Below are positions 1 through 9,079 of a stretch of DNA of 22,335 nucleotides, piece after piece (the first letter of the stretch is position 1; each line of letters begins with the position of its first letter). The stretch spans positions 1 to 22,335 of IMG/VR virus record IMGVR_UViG_3300012988_000174; one strand, 5' to 3'. A program made the translations under genes and the position numbers. This DNA is from a virus. The notes beneath the pieces were generated by a model. The model was not told the DNA's origin, made no database searches, and saw nothing but the letters and a program-made list of their open reading frames with translations.

Positions 1-3000
1 AATGCGATGGCTGCGGCACGTTTGCTCAAAGCCAACTCGCAGATGTTTGAGCGTGCCATGGGTCGTCCTCCGACTGCTCGTGAGATGTACCTTATGCATC
101 AGCAAGGTCTTGGGTTCTTTACCAAGGGCACGATGACCAATATCTCTGGCAACCTACCTGCCAGTGCGAGAACCCCTGCGAACATGAGCCATGAAGGGTT
201 CGCGAAGTATTGGGGTGACAGGATTGATAACCTCGTCGCTCAGGCCAAGGGTGCTGTGCCCACTGGGGATACCTCTGATCTGAGGGGCATGCTCGGCAGC
301 ACGCCCATGGCTCAGCAGAAGACTCCGCTTGAAGGCGGTTTGGCTAATACGCCTCAGCGTGCGGCTCAGACTGCTGCGCTGATGACTGGTACGCCCATCG
401 AGAAGATCAAGGCCATTGCTGAAATGGTCAATACCGCTGGCAACCGTGGTGCTATCAAGGGTGATGCTCGAACGCTCGCCTCGTCCTCGCGTGTGGCAAC
501 TCCTCGTGTGTCACACACAGAGATGCCCCAAGTGCCGCTACCCGGTCAGGCTCCCAATCAGGCTAACCTGCCCATTCCGGGTATCAGGCCGGACCCGATG
601 ATTACCGATACCATGAACCCAAGCGTCATGTCAACGATCAGGCAATATCAGGGGACAGGTGTGCCCACGTTACCGCCTCCTGCTGCTCCTGAGGTTAAGG
701 CACCCAGTCAGATCGAGGCAGAGAAGCCGAGCTTCGCAAACAATGCGATGAAGATTGCCTCGTACCTAGCCACTGGTGCTTCTGCTCCTGTTAACCCGCT
801 AGCTCTCGGCTCGCTGGCAGTTAAGGGAGTTACCGATGCTGTGCGTGGTACTCTGCCATCTGTTCCATCACTTGCCGACGCCAAGGGTTTTGCCAAGGGT
901 GTCGGTGCTGGTGTCGCTCAGCAACCTACTGATGCTGCTATGGGTACTCTCGTGCCTGCTGCTGCGGCTGTTGGGCTGCTTACTGGGTCTGATACTGGTA
1001 AAGACGTTGCTGTTTCTGGCATCCAAGGCAACGAAGATTGGAAAGGCGGTGTTAGGGATTTCTTCGGGATCGACCAAATAGCTCCGACAGAAGCCGAGTC
1101 CGCTGGTGAAACTCTAGGGCGTAACCTCAATCCTGTGAGTGCGCTCAAGACTGGGTTCAACCTCGGTGCCAGCTATCTAGGTGAGAAAGCCCAACCTTAC
1201 ATCTCCAGTTTCAGCCAGAAGTATCCTGTCCAGAACATCTTCTCGACCCCTGCCGAAGCTGCGAACATCTTTGGTGCGCCTCCCCGAGTGGTCCAAACTC
1301 CGGGTGGACCTGTTGTCATGAACGATGCCTCGCTCAGTGAGTTTGTCTATGGTGGTGTTGCAGCCATCGGATTTGGCATGGCTCCGGGTGTGACACACAA
1401 GACTGCCAACTATTTGAAGCACAATCCGACCATCGCCTATATCCCCAATCCCATCCCGCGTTGGTCTGATCCTCGGCGTGAAGTCATTGGCGCTCCCGGT
1501 ACAGTGGCAGCTAGCATCCCGCGTGACGTGCTCAAGGGTGGTATTGTCGATACTGCCAAGACGCTTGTGGACGTTGCAGATCGCCAAGCACGCTATGAGA
1601 AAGGCGCTCGCATCGGTGTCGATCCTGTCGCTGCTACAGAGGTCGAGCAGCGATTGAAGTTCCAGACTGGCTCGGGTCTACAGAACATGACCCAACAGAC
1701 TGTGACGAGCGGCCAGATGAACTCTGAGTCACATCAGTTCTATGTGGCTACGCCTCTGTCCAAGATACAGGAGTTCTCGACTGCCAACCCGGACTTCACT
1801 CACTACCTCAAGGCTCGTATGATCCATGAGCAGTTGTACGCGAATGAACGTTACAACCAATCACTATCACAGCAATCGAACCAGCCCCGTAAGCCGTCCG
1901 AGTACCATGACGCCGCTCAGAACCGCTGGGACTCGCATGAAGCAGCGAATACGATCATGTGGCTTGAGAGCCAGAACCCGCAGTTCAGGCAGGTGTACCG
2001 TGACTATCGGGACAACCTCGCCGAGACACGCAGGTTTGTGACCGAGGGACCGAACCATACAGAGAACCAACAGAGGCTAACGCAGGAAGCAGTCAAGCGT
2101 CCTACGTTCCCGATCTTTAGCGAACACGCTGATCCCGAAGCGATCTTTAAGCGTGTGCTCAATGATGACAGTCCCTTAGCCATCACCGAAGATGGTATCA
2201 AGGGTGCGGTTGGCAACATGCTTAAGAACGATGCTCACCTGTCCTATATCCAGCAACTAGGATCGAATGAGTCATTTACGCCTCGCTCGGCCGAGTGGGT
2301 TAAGAACGAAGGTCAGGTTGCAGACAAGCATGGTGCTATTGTTGAGTTCAAGGTGGACGGTAACAAGGTCTACTATACAACCGATCCCTTTATCGCCAGC
2401 CTGATTAGGACAGGTTCAGCCCCCGCGCCTCACTACATCAGCAAGGCTCTATCTGGTCCCAAGCGTGTATTCACGACTGGTGCAACTGGCTGGGCTGCGC
2501 CTTGGTTCGTGCCTACCGCCTCGATCAGAGCAATGGTCCAAGGCTGGACTACTGCTCCGAGGGACGTGCGTAATGCTAACGGTTGGCGTGTGCTGCCTGC
2601 TGGACCTATCAGCGGTGGCATTGGCGTCATGACCAAACTGTACCCGCAGCTTGCAAGGGCTATGATCCCCTCTGCACAGTGGTTTGAGTCACACATACAG
2701 AATGGTCCGTTGCGTGGTATGCCGGGCGGTGGTCTCATTTCGAGAACGCTGCAACGTGCATACTCGGAGTCATTCTACCGCCGTATGGAAGTGGCTGGTG
2801 CCTTTTCTGCTAACCCGCATTGGGAGTCGCAGATGAGCCATCAGAACGTGACGAAGCTTAAGAACCAGTATGCCCACACTCCCGCTGGTCCGATGATCGA
2901 CTTTCTACATGCTGCCAGTGAGCAATGGAGTCATTTCGCTGCTGGGCCAGTTGGTCAAGGCGGTAAAAAGGCGTTTCATGCTTACGACCAAACCCGAGTT

Positions 3001-4593
3001 GCCATGTCTGATCCTGCATGGGGTTGGGCGTGGAAGGCTGGGCGCAAGGGTAATCCGACTATCAATGGTCGAGTGATCTCTGACGCAGAGCTAGCTACGA
3101 TGTTCCGGCAGTATACGGGTGATCCCGGTACGAAAGGGAGTATCTATTCAGAGACGCGACAAGGCAACCCGTCCAAGTTGCAGTACGAGGGACCGGGCGA
3201 GTGGCGTGCCAATATGTACAGGGGGCTTGGCGGTGTTGTTGCAGAGGGTCGTCACCTTGTACCGTGGGCTGATATCCTGATCCAGAGCCCCGCTCAGACT
3301 ATTCGTGCTTTGAAGGAGAACCCGGTACGGGCGAGCCTCGCCTTTACTGCTAGCGGCGTACTGCCTGAGATGGTGGCGTACCTCTGGAACATGCAACAGG
3401 GTCAGGAGTATCTTGACTACCAGAGCAACCGACGTTCGAGCTACAACCTAGAGAACTACATCTATGTTGCTATGCCCGGTAGGCCACCGAAAGAGGGTAT
3501 CGAAGTTCCGATTAACCAAGAGACCATCTTTGCTCGTGCTGCTACCAGAGCGTTCATGCGTCAATGGGCTGGGCTTAGCTCTCAGAACATATATGACGAA
3601 GTGAACGGGGCACTCGGAGGCTTCTTAGGTCAGACGTTTATCCCTCCCTCGCCGCCCCTCGCTGCTGGGTTGTATACACTCGCCTCAGGTAAGCTTGTCC
3701 CTCAGGGTGCAGGACTGTTCACTGGTCAATCGTTCAGCGGCAGGAAGAACCAACTCGACTCCACAGGCAACAGCAATATGGAGAAGGCGCTCAGGCAGTG
3801 GGGTGCTGGTCTGGCTGATATCGGTATTCACTTCCACGATGCCTTTACCAGTTCTCCTGATGTTGTGTCTGGTGTCAAGGCTGGTACGGAAGCTGCAACG
3901 AAGCGTGCAGTGTCCAAGACAGCCGGTGCGCGTGACTTCATTGGCTATCGTCCCCCGGTTACAGGGTCGCCAGAGATCAATGACGAACTGTTCAAGAAGG
4001 ACAAGTTTATCCAAGACGTTGTGCAGATGATGAACGTTTGGGACAAGCGTAAGGGTGGTATCAGCACTAAGGGCTTTGGGCTTAAGGCCGAAGGCAAGGC
4101 GAAGGTTAAAGGGTTCATCCCTGAGGCACCGCCTGCTAAGGGTGATATGATCCCGAACCCCGGTCTCGACAAGGATATGACCAAGAACCCGCTGTACAAT
4201 ATCGTGGTCAAGGAGATTGAGAAGACCTTCACACAGGACCAGACTGCTGGTTACAAGTCCATGTGGAAGAACTACTCGATCTACTCGCAAGCGGTCAGAC
4301 GTATGTACGCGGTCAACACTGGCAACGAGGCTCAGTGGATTGAGCAGCAGAAGAAGAACGAACCGATGGTCGCGTTCCTTAGGAAGCACAACGTCGATCC
4401 GTTCAACTTCGGTGAGGTGCGAGACTTCTATAACTTGCAGAGGCAGACGACGGGTCAACAGATACTCTACACGATTAGGGCAACCGAGCAGAGGCTGAAT
4501 AAAGACCCGCGTGTCCAGAAGATGCTTAAGGGTAAGCCCTTCTCAGTGGAGATGCTCGACCCGAACAAGGAAGGCATCTCCGCCGAGGAATGA
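1..4593 (+). CDS. Giant virion protein, 5'-truncated by the window edge
   Basis: The frame is open from base 1 and continues through an ATG at 7 for 1,528 codons to TGA at 4591. Because no stop lies upstream and the first visible segment (about residues 13-34 from that ATG) contains FERAMGRPPTAREMYLMHQQG-like text, the true start is probably outside the window. That 'PTA-E-Y-L-HQQG' pattern is typical of the end of lytic transglycosylase/muramidase-like domains in phage virion proteins (family knowledge, not a search). A Pro/Ala-rich linker follows near residues 165-235, then an Ala/Gly-rich stretch at about 245-345. The remainder is long and featureless with many aromatic residues, as in internal virion or ejection proteins of podoviruses or large polyvalent proteins. 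It is the only + gene here and ends next to the convergent - block, as expected for the end of a late operon. Coding is certain; the exact role is an inference. Confidence 0.85.
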   Translation, partial: NAMAAARLLKANSQMFERAMGRPPTAREMYLMHQQGLGFFTKGTMTNISGNLPASARTPANMSHEGFAKYWGDRIDNLVAQAKGAVPTGDTSDLRGMLGSTPMAQQKTPLEGGLANTPQRAAQTAALMTGTPIEKIKAIAEMVNTAGNRGAIKGDARTLASSSRVATPRVSHTEMPQVPLPGQAPNQANLPIPGIRPDPMITDTMNPSVMSTIRQYQGTGVPTLPPPAAPEVKAPSQIEAEKPSFANNAMKIASYLATGASAPVNPLALGSLAVKGVTDAVRGTLPSVPSLADAKGFAKGVGAGVAQQPTDAAMGTLVPAAAAVGLLTGSDTGKDVAVSGIQGNEDWKGGVRDFFGIDQIAPTEAESAGETLGRNLNPVSALKTGFNLGASYLGEKAQPYISSFSQKYPVQNIFSTPAEAANIFGAPPRVVQTPGGPVVMNDASLSEFVYGGVAAIGFGMAPGVTHKTANYLKHNPTIAYIPNPIPRWSDPRREVIGAPGTVAASIPRDVLKGGIVDTAKTLVDVADRQARYEKGARIGVDPVAATEVEQRLKFQTGSGLQNMTQQTVTSGQMNSESHQFYVATPLSKIQEFSTANPDFTHYLKARMIHEQLYANERYNQSLSQQSNQPRKPSEYHDAAQNRWDSHEAANTIMWLESQNPQFRQVYRDYRDNLAETRRFVTEGPNHTENQQRLTQEAVKRPTFPIFSEHADPEAIFKRVLNDDSPLAITEDGIKGAVGNMLKNDAHLSYIQQLGSNESFTPRSAEWVKNEGQVADKHGAIVEFKVDGNKVYYTTDPFIASLIRTGSAPAPHYISKALSGPKRVFTTGATGWAAPWFVPTASIRAMVQGWTTAPRDVRNANGWRVLPAGPISGGIGVMTKLYPQLARAMIPSAQWFESHIQNGPLRGMPGGGLISRTLQRAYSESFYRRMEVAGAFSANPHWESQMSHQNVTKLKNQYAHTPAGPMIDFLHAASEQWSHFAAGPVGQGGKKAFHAYDQTRVAMSDPAWGWAWKAGRKGNPTINGRVISDAELATMFRQYTGDPGTKGSIYSETRQGNPSKLQYEGPGEWRANMYRGLGGVVAEGRHLVPWADILIQSPAQTIRALKENPVRASLAFTASGVLPEMVAYLWNMQQGQEYLDYQSNRRSSYNLENYIYVAMPGRPPKEGIEVPINQETIFARAATRAFMRQWAGLSSQNIYDEVNGALGGFLGQTFIPPSPPLAAGLYTLASGKLVPQGAGLFTGQSFSGRKNQLDSTGNSNMEKALRQWGAGLADIGIHFHDAFTSSPDVVSGVKAGTEAATKRAVSKTAGARDFIGYRPPVTGSPEINDELFKKDKFIQDVVQMMNVWDKRKGGISTKGFGLKAEGKAKVKGFIPEAPPAKGDMIPNPGLDKDMTKNPLYNIVVKEIEKTFTQDQTAGYKSMWKNYSIYSQAVRRMYAVNTGNEAQWIEQQKKNEPMVAFLRKHNVDPFNFGEVRDFYNLQRQTTGQQILYTIRATEQRLNKDPRVQKMLKGKPFSVEMLDPNKEGISAEE
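505..519. repeat. Palindrome copy 1 (inside giant virion gene)
   Basis: CGTGTGTCACACACA, 12 of 13 core bases; 6-bp arms around C512. It is read in frame within the virion gene, far from any start codon. Confidence 0.6.
1388..1399. repeat. Palindrome copy 2, degenerate (inside giant virion gene)
   Basis: GTGTGACACACA; 5-bp arms only. It encodes Val-Thr-His-Lys in the virion protein and could be a chance or decayed copy. Confidence 0.35.
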
Positions 4594-4608
4594 TGTGTGT
4601 GTCACACA
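4594..4608. repeat. Palindrome copy 3 (convergent gene junction)
   Basis: TGTGTGTGTCACACA begins one base after the TGA of the + virion gene. The - strand stop of the 80-aa gene (TGA, 4602-4604) lies inside it, so this copy is the entire space between two convergent genes. Confidence 0.8.
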
Positions 4609-4844
4609 AGGATTTCTGTCGTCGCTCTCCAAATGATGTCATTGTTGTACTTGAACTTCTGAGCCTTGTTCTCTTTCAACAGAAGCTCCAAGTACGCAAT
4701 GACATCTTCTTTGGGCTCAGTCTTGAAGTGCCGTACCAGCGCCCGCTGGGTGTAGCCTTCAAAGCCCCGCTCGATCAGGGTATTATTCATCTCCTGATGC
4801 CAGTGACGGAAGGTTAAAGTTTTACCTTCTTTAGACTCGACCAT
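4602..4844 (-). CDS. Small hypothetical protein (80 aa) after DNA polymerase
   Basis: An ATG at 4844 is preceded by a GGGAG ribosome-binding site at suitable spacing. The gene overlaps the polymerase 3' end by 31 bp, suggesting co-translation as the last gene of the leftward block. The 80-aa product is charged and probably mainly helical: an N-terminal segment with His and Trp (TFRHWHQEMNN), then KTEPKEDVIAYLELLLKENK, a likely amphipathic helix, and a basic/aromatic C-terminus. No cysteine cluster, signal peptide or membrane segment is visible. Its stop codon is supplied by palindrome copy 3, so the last codons are GTG-TGA. I do not recognise a family. Confidence 0.7.
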   Translation of the reverse strand: MVESKEGKTLTFRHWHQEMNNTLIERGFEGYTQRALVRHFKTEPKEDVIAYLELLLKENKAQKFKYNNDIIWRATTEILV

Positions 4845-7375
4845 CTATGCACTCCCTTCTTCTGGTCCTCGACATACACCTGTCGCCCCTTATCATCCAC
4901 GGTAAGAGTCACAGGGTATGACATCTTGGCATCCGCTGGAATAATCAGCGGCTCGATCTTCTTGGTGACAATGTTCCTGATCGGGATGGGCTCCTCGGCA
5001 TACTTAATCAATATGCTGAGAGCAGTTTTGATAGTACGTGGACTAGCAATGCACACCAAGCAGTCATGAACATCGAGAGCAACCCGAGCGTCACTAGGCC
5101 ACTTGTCATCTTCCTCAGATTGATACCAGACGCGCGTGATTTTGTCTCCAATTGTGGATTGGGGATAGAATGCAACAATTGACTTAAGAGCCTCGTCGTC
5201 AAGTCGTTGTATAACTTTGTGTCGTCTACCAAACGCATTGAAGACTTCACGGTTCTGACGGAACTCTCGCTCCTCAAGTTCCCACCACTTCTCAAGTTCT
5301 GGCGTATTTGCGTGGTAGAGTATGAAGTTCTTATTTGCTTCGTTGTAAGAAAGCCCCGTGACCTCAGATAGTTTATAACGCTCCATACGGTAATTAAGAC
5401 CGTGCCGACAACGCTTAGCGATATACCTAATCGTGGGCTTACCATTATCATCAATATCAACGACAGGCACAAGGTCATAGTCAATCTTAAACATATCCGA
5501 AGCGAGGGCGCGATGACAATCATATACACCATCCAAGCGCGCCTTCTCGAATTGCTCCACCCACTTAGGAATGTTCGCTCGCCATCCCACGACTCGGGCC
5601 TCAGCTTGGGCCAAGTCGAAGTATCCGAAGACCATTCCTTCGTCGCAGAGGTACATTTCTTTGGCTCGGTCAGGTTGGTTTTGTAGGTTCCCACCTTGAC
5701 CGTCGAGCAGAGCAGCCGAGGACAAACGTCCCGGTGCCCGTTGGACTCCAAACTGTCTGTACTCACATCGGAAACGTCCGTCTTCACCAACCTCAGACTC
5801 CGCATACGTTCCGAGGAACTTGGCCTCTTCGGCATATCTGTTGACATATCCTATCATCTCTTTTGCGAGAACTGGCGTCTCGGGGTTCTTTAACATCTGG
5901 GTGCGGTTGGCTTCGTCAGTGGACATACCACGACCACGCAACCCGAGCCTCTGGAAGTACAGCACTTTCATTTGCTGCCATGAGCCCGGATTGGGATTGT
6001 AGTTGTAGTCCCCTGTTAACTCATGAACACACTCATGGAACTTGGCAAGGATATCTGCCACGTCTTCTGAGACGAGTTCGACAATCTTCTTCTTACGTTC
6101 GAGATCGACAGCAACTCCATGGATCGTAGCATCGACTAGATGAGGATGCGCCCGCATAACGTGGTTGCGGTAGAAGTCCATGAGCCCTTGTTGCTCTAGC
6201 TCCTTATTCATTCGCATCCACGACGCTAGTGTAATGCAGGTGTCTTTCCCGTTGTACCTCCAGAAGTCGTCGATGTTCCCGCCTTCTTTCCAGTTCTCTC
6301 CCTCATCCTTATAGAAAGGGTGTGTGGTGTATTGAGAAGTGAGAAATCCGAGGCTATGTGGAAGTTGAGGGTAGAGGGTATGGTGTTGCAAGAGTGTATC
6401 ATCGCTAAAAGTAATGTCGAGCCAGTCCTTGAGCCTAAGAGCGTAGCAATCGAACTGAGCGTTCTGACCAATGAGCGGTACTCCGTTAGCCGTGTGTGTG
6501 TCACACAAGTCTTGAAAGGCGTACATAAGGTCCGCCTCCTCAGAGAGTGTGTAACGGTTATGTCGATGATCTCGCCAGTTGATGCATACGGAGTGATGTG
6601 GATCGTTAGCGAGCCCGATACAGGCGGTCTGCTTACTGATCCATTCGAGATCGACGACAGTAGGCTTTGCAGCTTTCTTAATTTCCTTAATTGCTGCCAT
6701 CGCCTGTTTATAGGACGGGTTAATAAGGGTGTCGATTTTGTATGGCTTGAACGTGCCATTGATAACAGGCCCCAGCTTGTTCACGATATCCAGCGTGAAG
6801 ACGGGCTCCAGCTTCAACTCACGCATTGCGTAAGCTGGATTGATAGTGCAGACATACGTCCCTGTTCGATTGCCCGGAAACCGCGCAGGTGTGACAACTG
6901 ACCCCCGCCAGTTGGTAATCTTGTTCTCACCGAGGAGAGCTTCCAGTGCATAGTTCCCCATAATGAGAATGTACTTGAGGTTGGGAAGTTGGGCGAGTTC
7001 CCAGTCCAGCATACTCACCCACTTCTCGAACTCGTCGCGTTTGACTTCCGCACGCTCCCCACCTGTACGCGATAGTGAGATTTGTCTCTTGACCACGTTC
7101 GTGACGTAAAGGTTATTACGATCCAACTTGATCTTCTTGAGCGTATCAAACAGAAAGCGGCCCGAACCTCCGATGAACGGGCGTCCCTTAGATACTTCAC
7201 TCTCGCCGGGGCCTTCCCCGACGAGAGCAATTTCAGCATTCGTTGGACCTTCGGAGAATACCTGAACTGCCAATCCGAAGTCAGAAGCGTGTGCCTCGAA
7301 GTCACCCCGCAGACCCTCGTGGCTCGTCATCTCCGGGACTTTGAACGTCGGCAGTTTTAATTTCGGTAGCGCCAT
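4814..7375 (-). CDS. UDG-like domain / family A DNA polymerase fusion
   Basis: 853-aa replicative polymerase. Residues about 45-205 carry a family-4-type uracil-DNA glycosylase-like domain: GEGPGESEVSKGRPFIGGSG at 53-72 and a late NPAY motif near 179-182. A DEDDy-type 3'-5' exonuclease follows: Exo I VDLEW (241-245), Exo II GQNAQFD (303-309), Exo III YNGKD (374-378). The family A palm/fingers show motif A YFDLAQAEAR (585-594), a motif B-like segment RYIAKRCRHGLNYRM (650-664) and motif C DVHDC (768-772), where most family members have VHDE. I chose the ATG at 7375 because GAGGA lies 8 nt upstream and palindrome copy 5 sits just 5' of that. A start 30 codons earlier has no such signal. Palindrome copy 4 is inside the gene and encodes Cys-Asp-Thr-His at 291-294. 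The fused UDG domain could screen template uracil or be a non-catalytic DNA-binding module. Confidence 0.95.
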   Translation of the reverse strand: MALPKLKLPTFKVPEMTSHEGLRGDFEAHASDFGLAVQVFSEGPTNAEIALVGEGPGESEVSKGRPFIGGSGRFLFDTLKKIKLDRNNLYVTNVVKRQISLSRTGGERAEVKRDEFEKWVSMLDWELAQLPNLKYILIMGNYALEALLGENKITNWRGSVVTPARFPGNRTGTYVCTINPAYAMRELKLEPVFTLDIVNKLGPVINGTFKPYKIDTLINPSYKQAMAAIKEIKKAAKPTVVDLEWISKQTACIGLANDPHHSVCINWRDHRHNRYTLSEEADLMYAFQDLCDTHTANGVPLIGQNAQFDCYALRLKDWLDITFSDDTLLQHHTLYPQLPHSLGFLTSQYTTHPFYKDEGENWKEGGNIDDFWRYNGKDTCITLASWMRMNKELEQQGLMDFYRNHVMRAHPHLVDATIHGVAVDLERKKKIVELVSEDVADILAKFHECVHELTGDYNYNPNPGSWQQMKVLYFQRLGLRGRGMSTDEANRTQMLKNPETPVLAKEMIGYVNRYAEEAKFLGTYAESEVGEDGRFRCEYRQFGVQRAPGRLSSAALLDGQGGNLQNQPDRAKEMYLCDEGMVFGYFDLAQAEARVVGWRANIPKWVEQFEKARLDGVYDCHRALASDMFKIDYDLVPVVDIDDNGKPTIRYIAKRCRHGLNYRMERYKLSEVTGLSYNEANKNFILYHANTPELEKWWELEEREFRQNREVFNAFGRRHKVIQRLDDEALKSIVAFYPQSTIGDKITRVWYQSEEDDKWPSDARVALDVHDCLVCIASPRTIKTALSILIKYAEEPIPIRNIVTKKIEPLIIPADAKMSYPVTLTVDDKGRQVYVEDQKKGVHRWSSLKKVKL
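6493..6507. repeat. Palindrome copy 4 (inside DNA polymerase gene)
   Basis: TGTGTGTGTCACACA within the exonuclease-domain coding region, encoding Cys-Asp-Thr-His between Exo I and Exo II. It is 870 bp downstream of the start, so it is not start-associated. Confidence 0.7.
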
Positions 7376-7568
7376 TTGCAGGTTCCTCGTGTGTGTCACA
7401 CGTCTTCGAGAGTACAGTTCCGCAGTTCGAGCACATCGTGTATCTGCCGGGTCCACCCCCGCCAAACAACCCGTAGAGTGTAAAGATCGTAGGCTTGTCC
7501 CTCGGGCTGCACCACGGACACTGGATCGACTCGTCGAACTCGGGTAACGGGTTTGCGTCTTCGATCAT
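7302..7568 (-). CDS. Small zinc-ribbon protein (88 aa)
   Basis: The start ATG at 7568 overlaps the TGA of the helicase gene (ATGA), a classic coupled junction. Residues 17-20 (CPWC) and 46-49 (CSNC) form a two-knuckle zinc ribbon separated by 25 residues with a Gly-rich turn (GGGGPG). The C-terminal part (CDTHEEP onward) is encoded by palindrome copy 5 and by sequence that overlaps the polymerase start by 74 bp, so it is likely a tail with little structural constraint. The position between helicase and polymerase suggests an accessory role in replication or regulation, which is inference. No named family is recognised. Confidence 0.75.
   Translation of the reverse strand: MIEDANPLPEFDESIQCPWCSPRDKPTIFTLYGLFGGGGPGRYTMCSNCGTVLSKTCDTHEEPANGATEIKTADVQSPGDDEPRGSAG
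7389..7401. repeat. Palindrome copy 5 (polymerase leader)
   Basis: GTGTGTGTCACAC, one mismatch to the core (G at the final A). It lies 13-14 nt upstream of the polymerase ATG, immediately before GAGGA, and is also read through by the 88-aa zinc-ribbon gene. Confidence 0.75.
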
Positions 7569-8797
7569 GGGTCGTATCTCCTCATGGACTTGGACATAGC
7601 TGTCCGGTCACAGATGACAATGACATTGGTCTTGGCTCTTGTGATTGCTGTGTAGAAGTTCCTCCTATTCAACATGCGGGGTGATCGCTGTGACATGCAG
7701 TATATAATCGTGTCGAACTCTGACCCCTGTGCCTTATGTGTAGTGATCGCGTAACCTAGCTCGATCTTCTTCCGTGGATCGTAGTTAATGATCGATCCAT
7801 GGTACGCCGAATACGCCTGAATAAACGGCGGAACGAGTATGGTTCTTTCATCTGTCGATATCTGGAGCGAACCATCCTCCGAGTTGACCCAATCGATATA
7901 CCCAATCTCGCCATTAAAGAGGCGAAGCTGATAATCATTCTGGGTCCATAGGAATTTGTCGCCGCCCTTGAGAGCAATGGGAGGATCATCTTTTTTTGTA
8001 AGTTTCGATTTACGATCAACTCTAAGGATATCTCCCTTCGGATTAAACCTGACTTGGACGGCAGGATTGACCCGGTTTGTCCCATAGTTACCATTACGAG
8101 TTGGCATGATAATCTGACACGATGTTTGCGTAACAATCTCGTCAAGCATTGAGATAAGCGCGGACACTGGATTAGGCGAGTATACGATCTCGAACCGATG
8201 ATTGCGGAGAGGGATACGGCCATTCTTTATCCTTTCAGCGTTCATGACTATCTCATCGTTACTCCGCCAACAGTGGAGCAACTCTTTCTTGGTCTTAGTT
8301 CTGAGCAAGTCGGCAAACGGCGTGCCTGTGTCCACCGGAGGCAACTGATAGTTGTCACCGAAGAACCTGATACTTCCATTGGGAGGGAGAGCTTCCATGA
8401 GTTGCTGATACAGTTCCTCGGATATCATGGACGACTCGTCTACATACACAATGCGCTGGAACAACGGACGTGAACGGTTGCGCCTCGGTTCAGGAGGAAG
8501 TGGATCACCGTTCGCGTCCTCGTCGTCAGGCTGAGGAAACTCTAACAACTTGTGGATGGTCGTGGCCTTGATGCCGGTTAGTTCTTGGATGCGCTTAGCG
8601 GCTCGGCCAGTAGGGGCACAGAGTACAACCTTGTCCCTACCCATTACTTTCATTGTTTCGTCGAAGGCACGTCCTAACACGCTGGTCTTGCCCGTACCTG
8701 CTCGCCCGGTAACGGAGAGGATGCGATGATCTCTATCGAGACACATATCAACCGCTTCTTCCTGCTCGTTAGACAGGGTTATGTCTTTCCTACTCAA
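7565..8797 (-). CDS. RecD/Dda-like SF1B DNA helicase
   Basis: 410-aa ATP-dependent helicase expected to unwind DNA 5'-3' in replication or recombination. All main SF1 motifs are visible: Walker A GRAGTGKT (31-38), motif Ia APTGRAA (61-67), Walker B/motif II VDESSM (119-124), motif III GDNYQLPPV (147-155), and the RecD-like C-terminal motifs TTHKAQGSEFD (352-362) and YTAITRAK (382-389). The length fits compact phage RecD-like or Dda-like enzymes. The start is TTG at 8797, supported by GGGGAG seven bases upstream. An ATG start would cut into the conserved region. It follows the 87-aa gene by a few bases and is coupled downstream through ATGA to the zinc ribbon. Family assignment is firm; its precise partner is unknown. 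Confidence 0.94.
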   Translation of the reverse strand: MSRKDITLSNEQEEAVDMCLDRDHRILSVTGRAGTGKTSVLGRAFDETMKVMGRDKVVLCAPTGRAAKRIQELTGIKATTIHKLLEFPQPDDEDANGDPLPPEPRRNRSRPLFQRIVYVDESSMISEELYQQLMEALPPNGSIRFFGDNYQLPPVDTGTPFADLLRTKTKKELLHCWRSNDEIVMNAERIKNGRIPLRNHRFEIVYSPNPVSALISMLDEIVTQTSCQIIMPTRNGNYGTNRVNPAVQVRFNPKGDILRVDRKSKLTKKDDPPIALKGGDKFLWTQNDYQLRLFNGEIGYIDWVNSEDGSLQISTDERTILVPPFIQAYSAYHGSIINYDPRKKIELGYAITTHKAQGSEFDTIIYCMSQRSPRMLNRRNFYTAITRAKTNVIVICDRTAMSKSMRRYDP

Positions 8798-9053
8798 TTA
8801 AAGTCTCCCCTTTGGACAAGTCCACATGCTCGTTTTGGACATACTCAATCTTGACGCCGAGTTCTTCCATAACTCGCTCGGCGCCCTTGATTAGTAGGAT
8901 GCGCATGAAAGCCGACTTTGACAATCCCATAGCCTCAGCGGCCACAGTGATCTTCTGCATGTCGTTCCCAGTCATGCGCACCATCTGGTTGCCAGACCCT
9001 GCGATTGGGTGCGGTGGCGCGAACGATATAGTTATTAGATTAATCTCTGGCAT
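8790..9053 (-). CDS. Ribbon-helix-helix-like small protein (87 aa)
   Basis: ATG at 9053 with GGAG/AAGG upstream. Residues 23-64 (NQMVRMTGNDMQKITVAAEAM followed by GLSKSAFMRILLIKGAERVM) resemble a MetJ/Arc-type fold: a short strand, then helix - 'GLSKSAF' turn - helix, a common pattern in CopG-like regulators. It is embedded between the ssDNA-binding-like gene and the helicase, so it could instead be an accessory replication protein. RHH proteins bind short palindromes as dimers, which makes it one candidate binder of the palindrome found throughout the window; that link is speculation. A longer in-frame start exists at 9107 but would place palindrome copy 6 in the coding sequence and has no ribosome-binding site. 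Confidence 0.75.
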   Translation of the reverse strand: MPEINLITISFAPPHPIAGSGNQMVRMTGNDMQKITVAAEAMGLSKSAFMRILLIKGAERVMEELGVKIEYVQNEHVDLSKGETLIE

Positions 9054-9079
9054 CACCTTACTCCGGTGTGAGTGGGGAC

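Noticed and set aside
3685-4458. 257-codon open frame on the - strand opposite the giant virion gene
   Set aside because: Entirely antisense to a long gene with good coding character; composition rich in Arg, Leu and Val typical of a shadow frame; no ribosome-binding site.
5008-5847. Long alternative - frame inside the DNA polymerase gene
   Set aside because: The polymerase frame carries all catalytic motifs across this stretch, so this one is a shadow.
6226-6901. Two open frames (177 codons on -, 193 codons on +) within the polymerase exonuclease region
   Set aside because: Both coincide with the conserved exonuclease-coding segment in another frame and have no ribosome-binding site.
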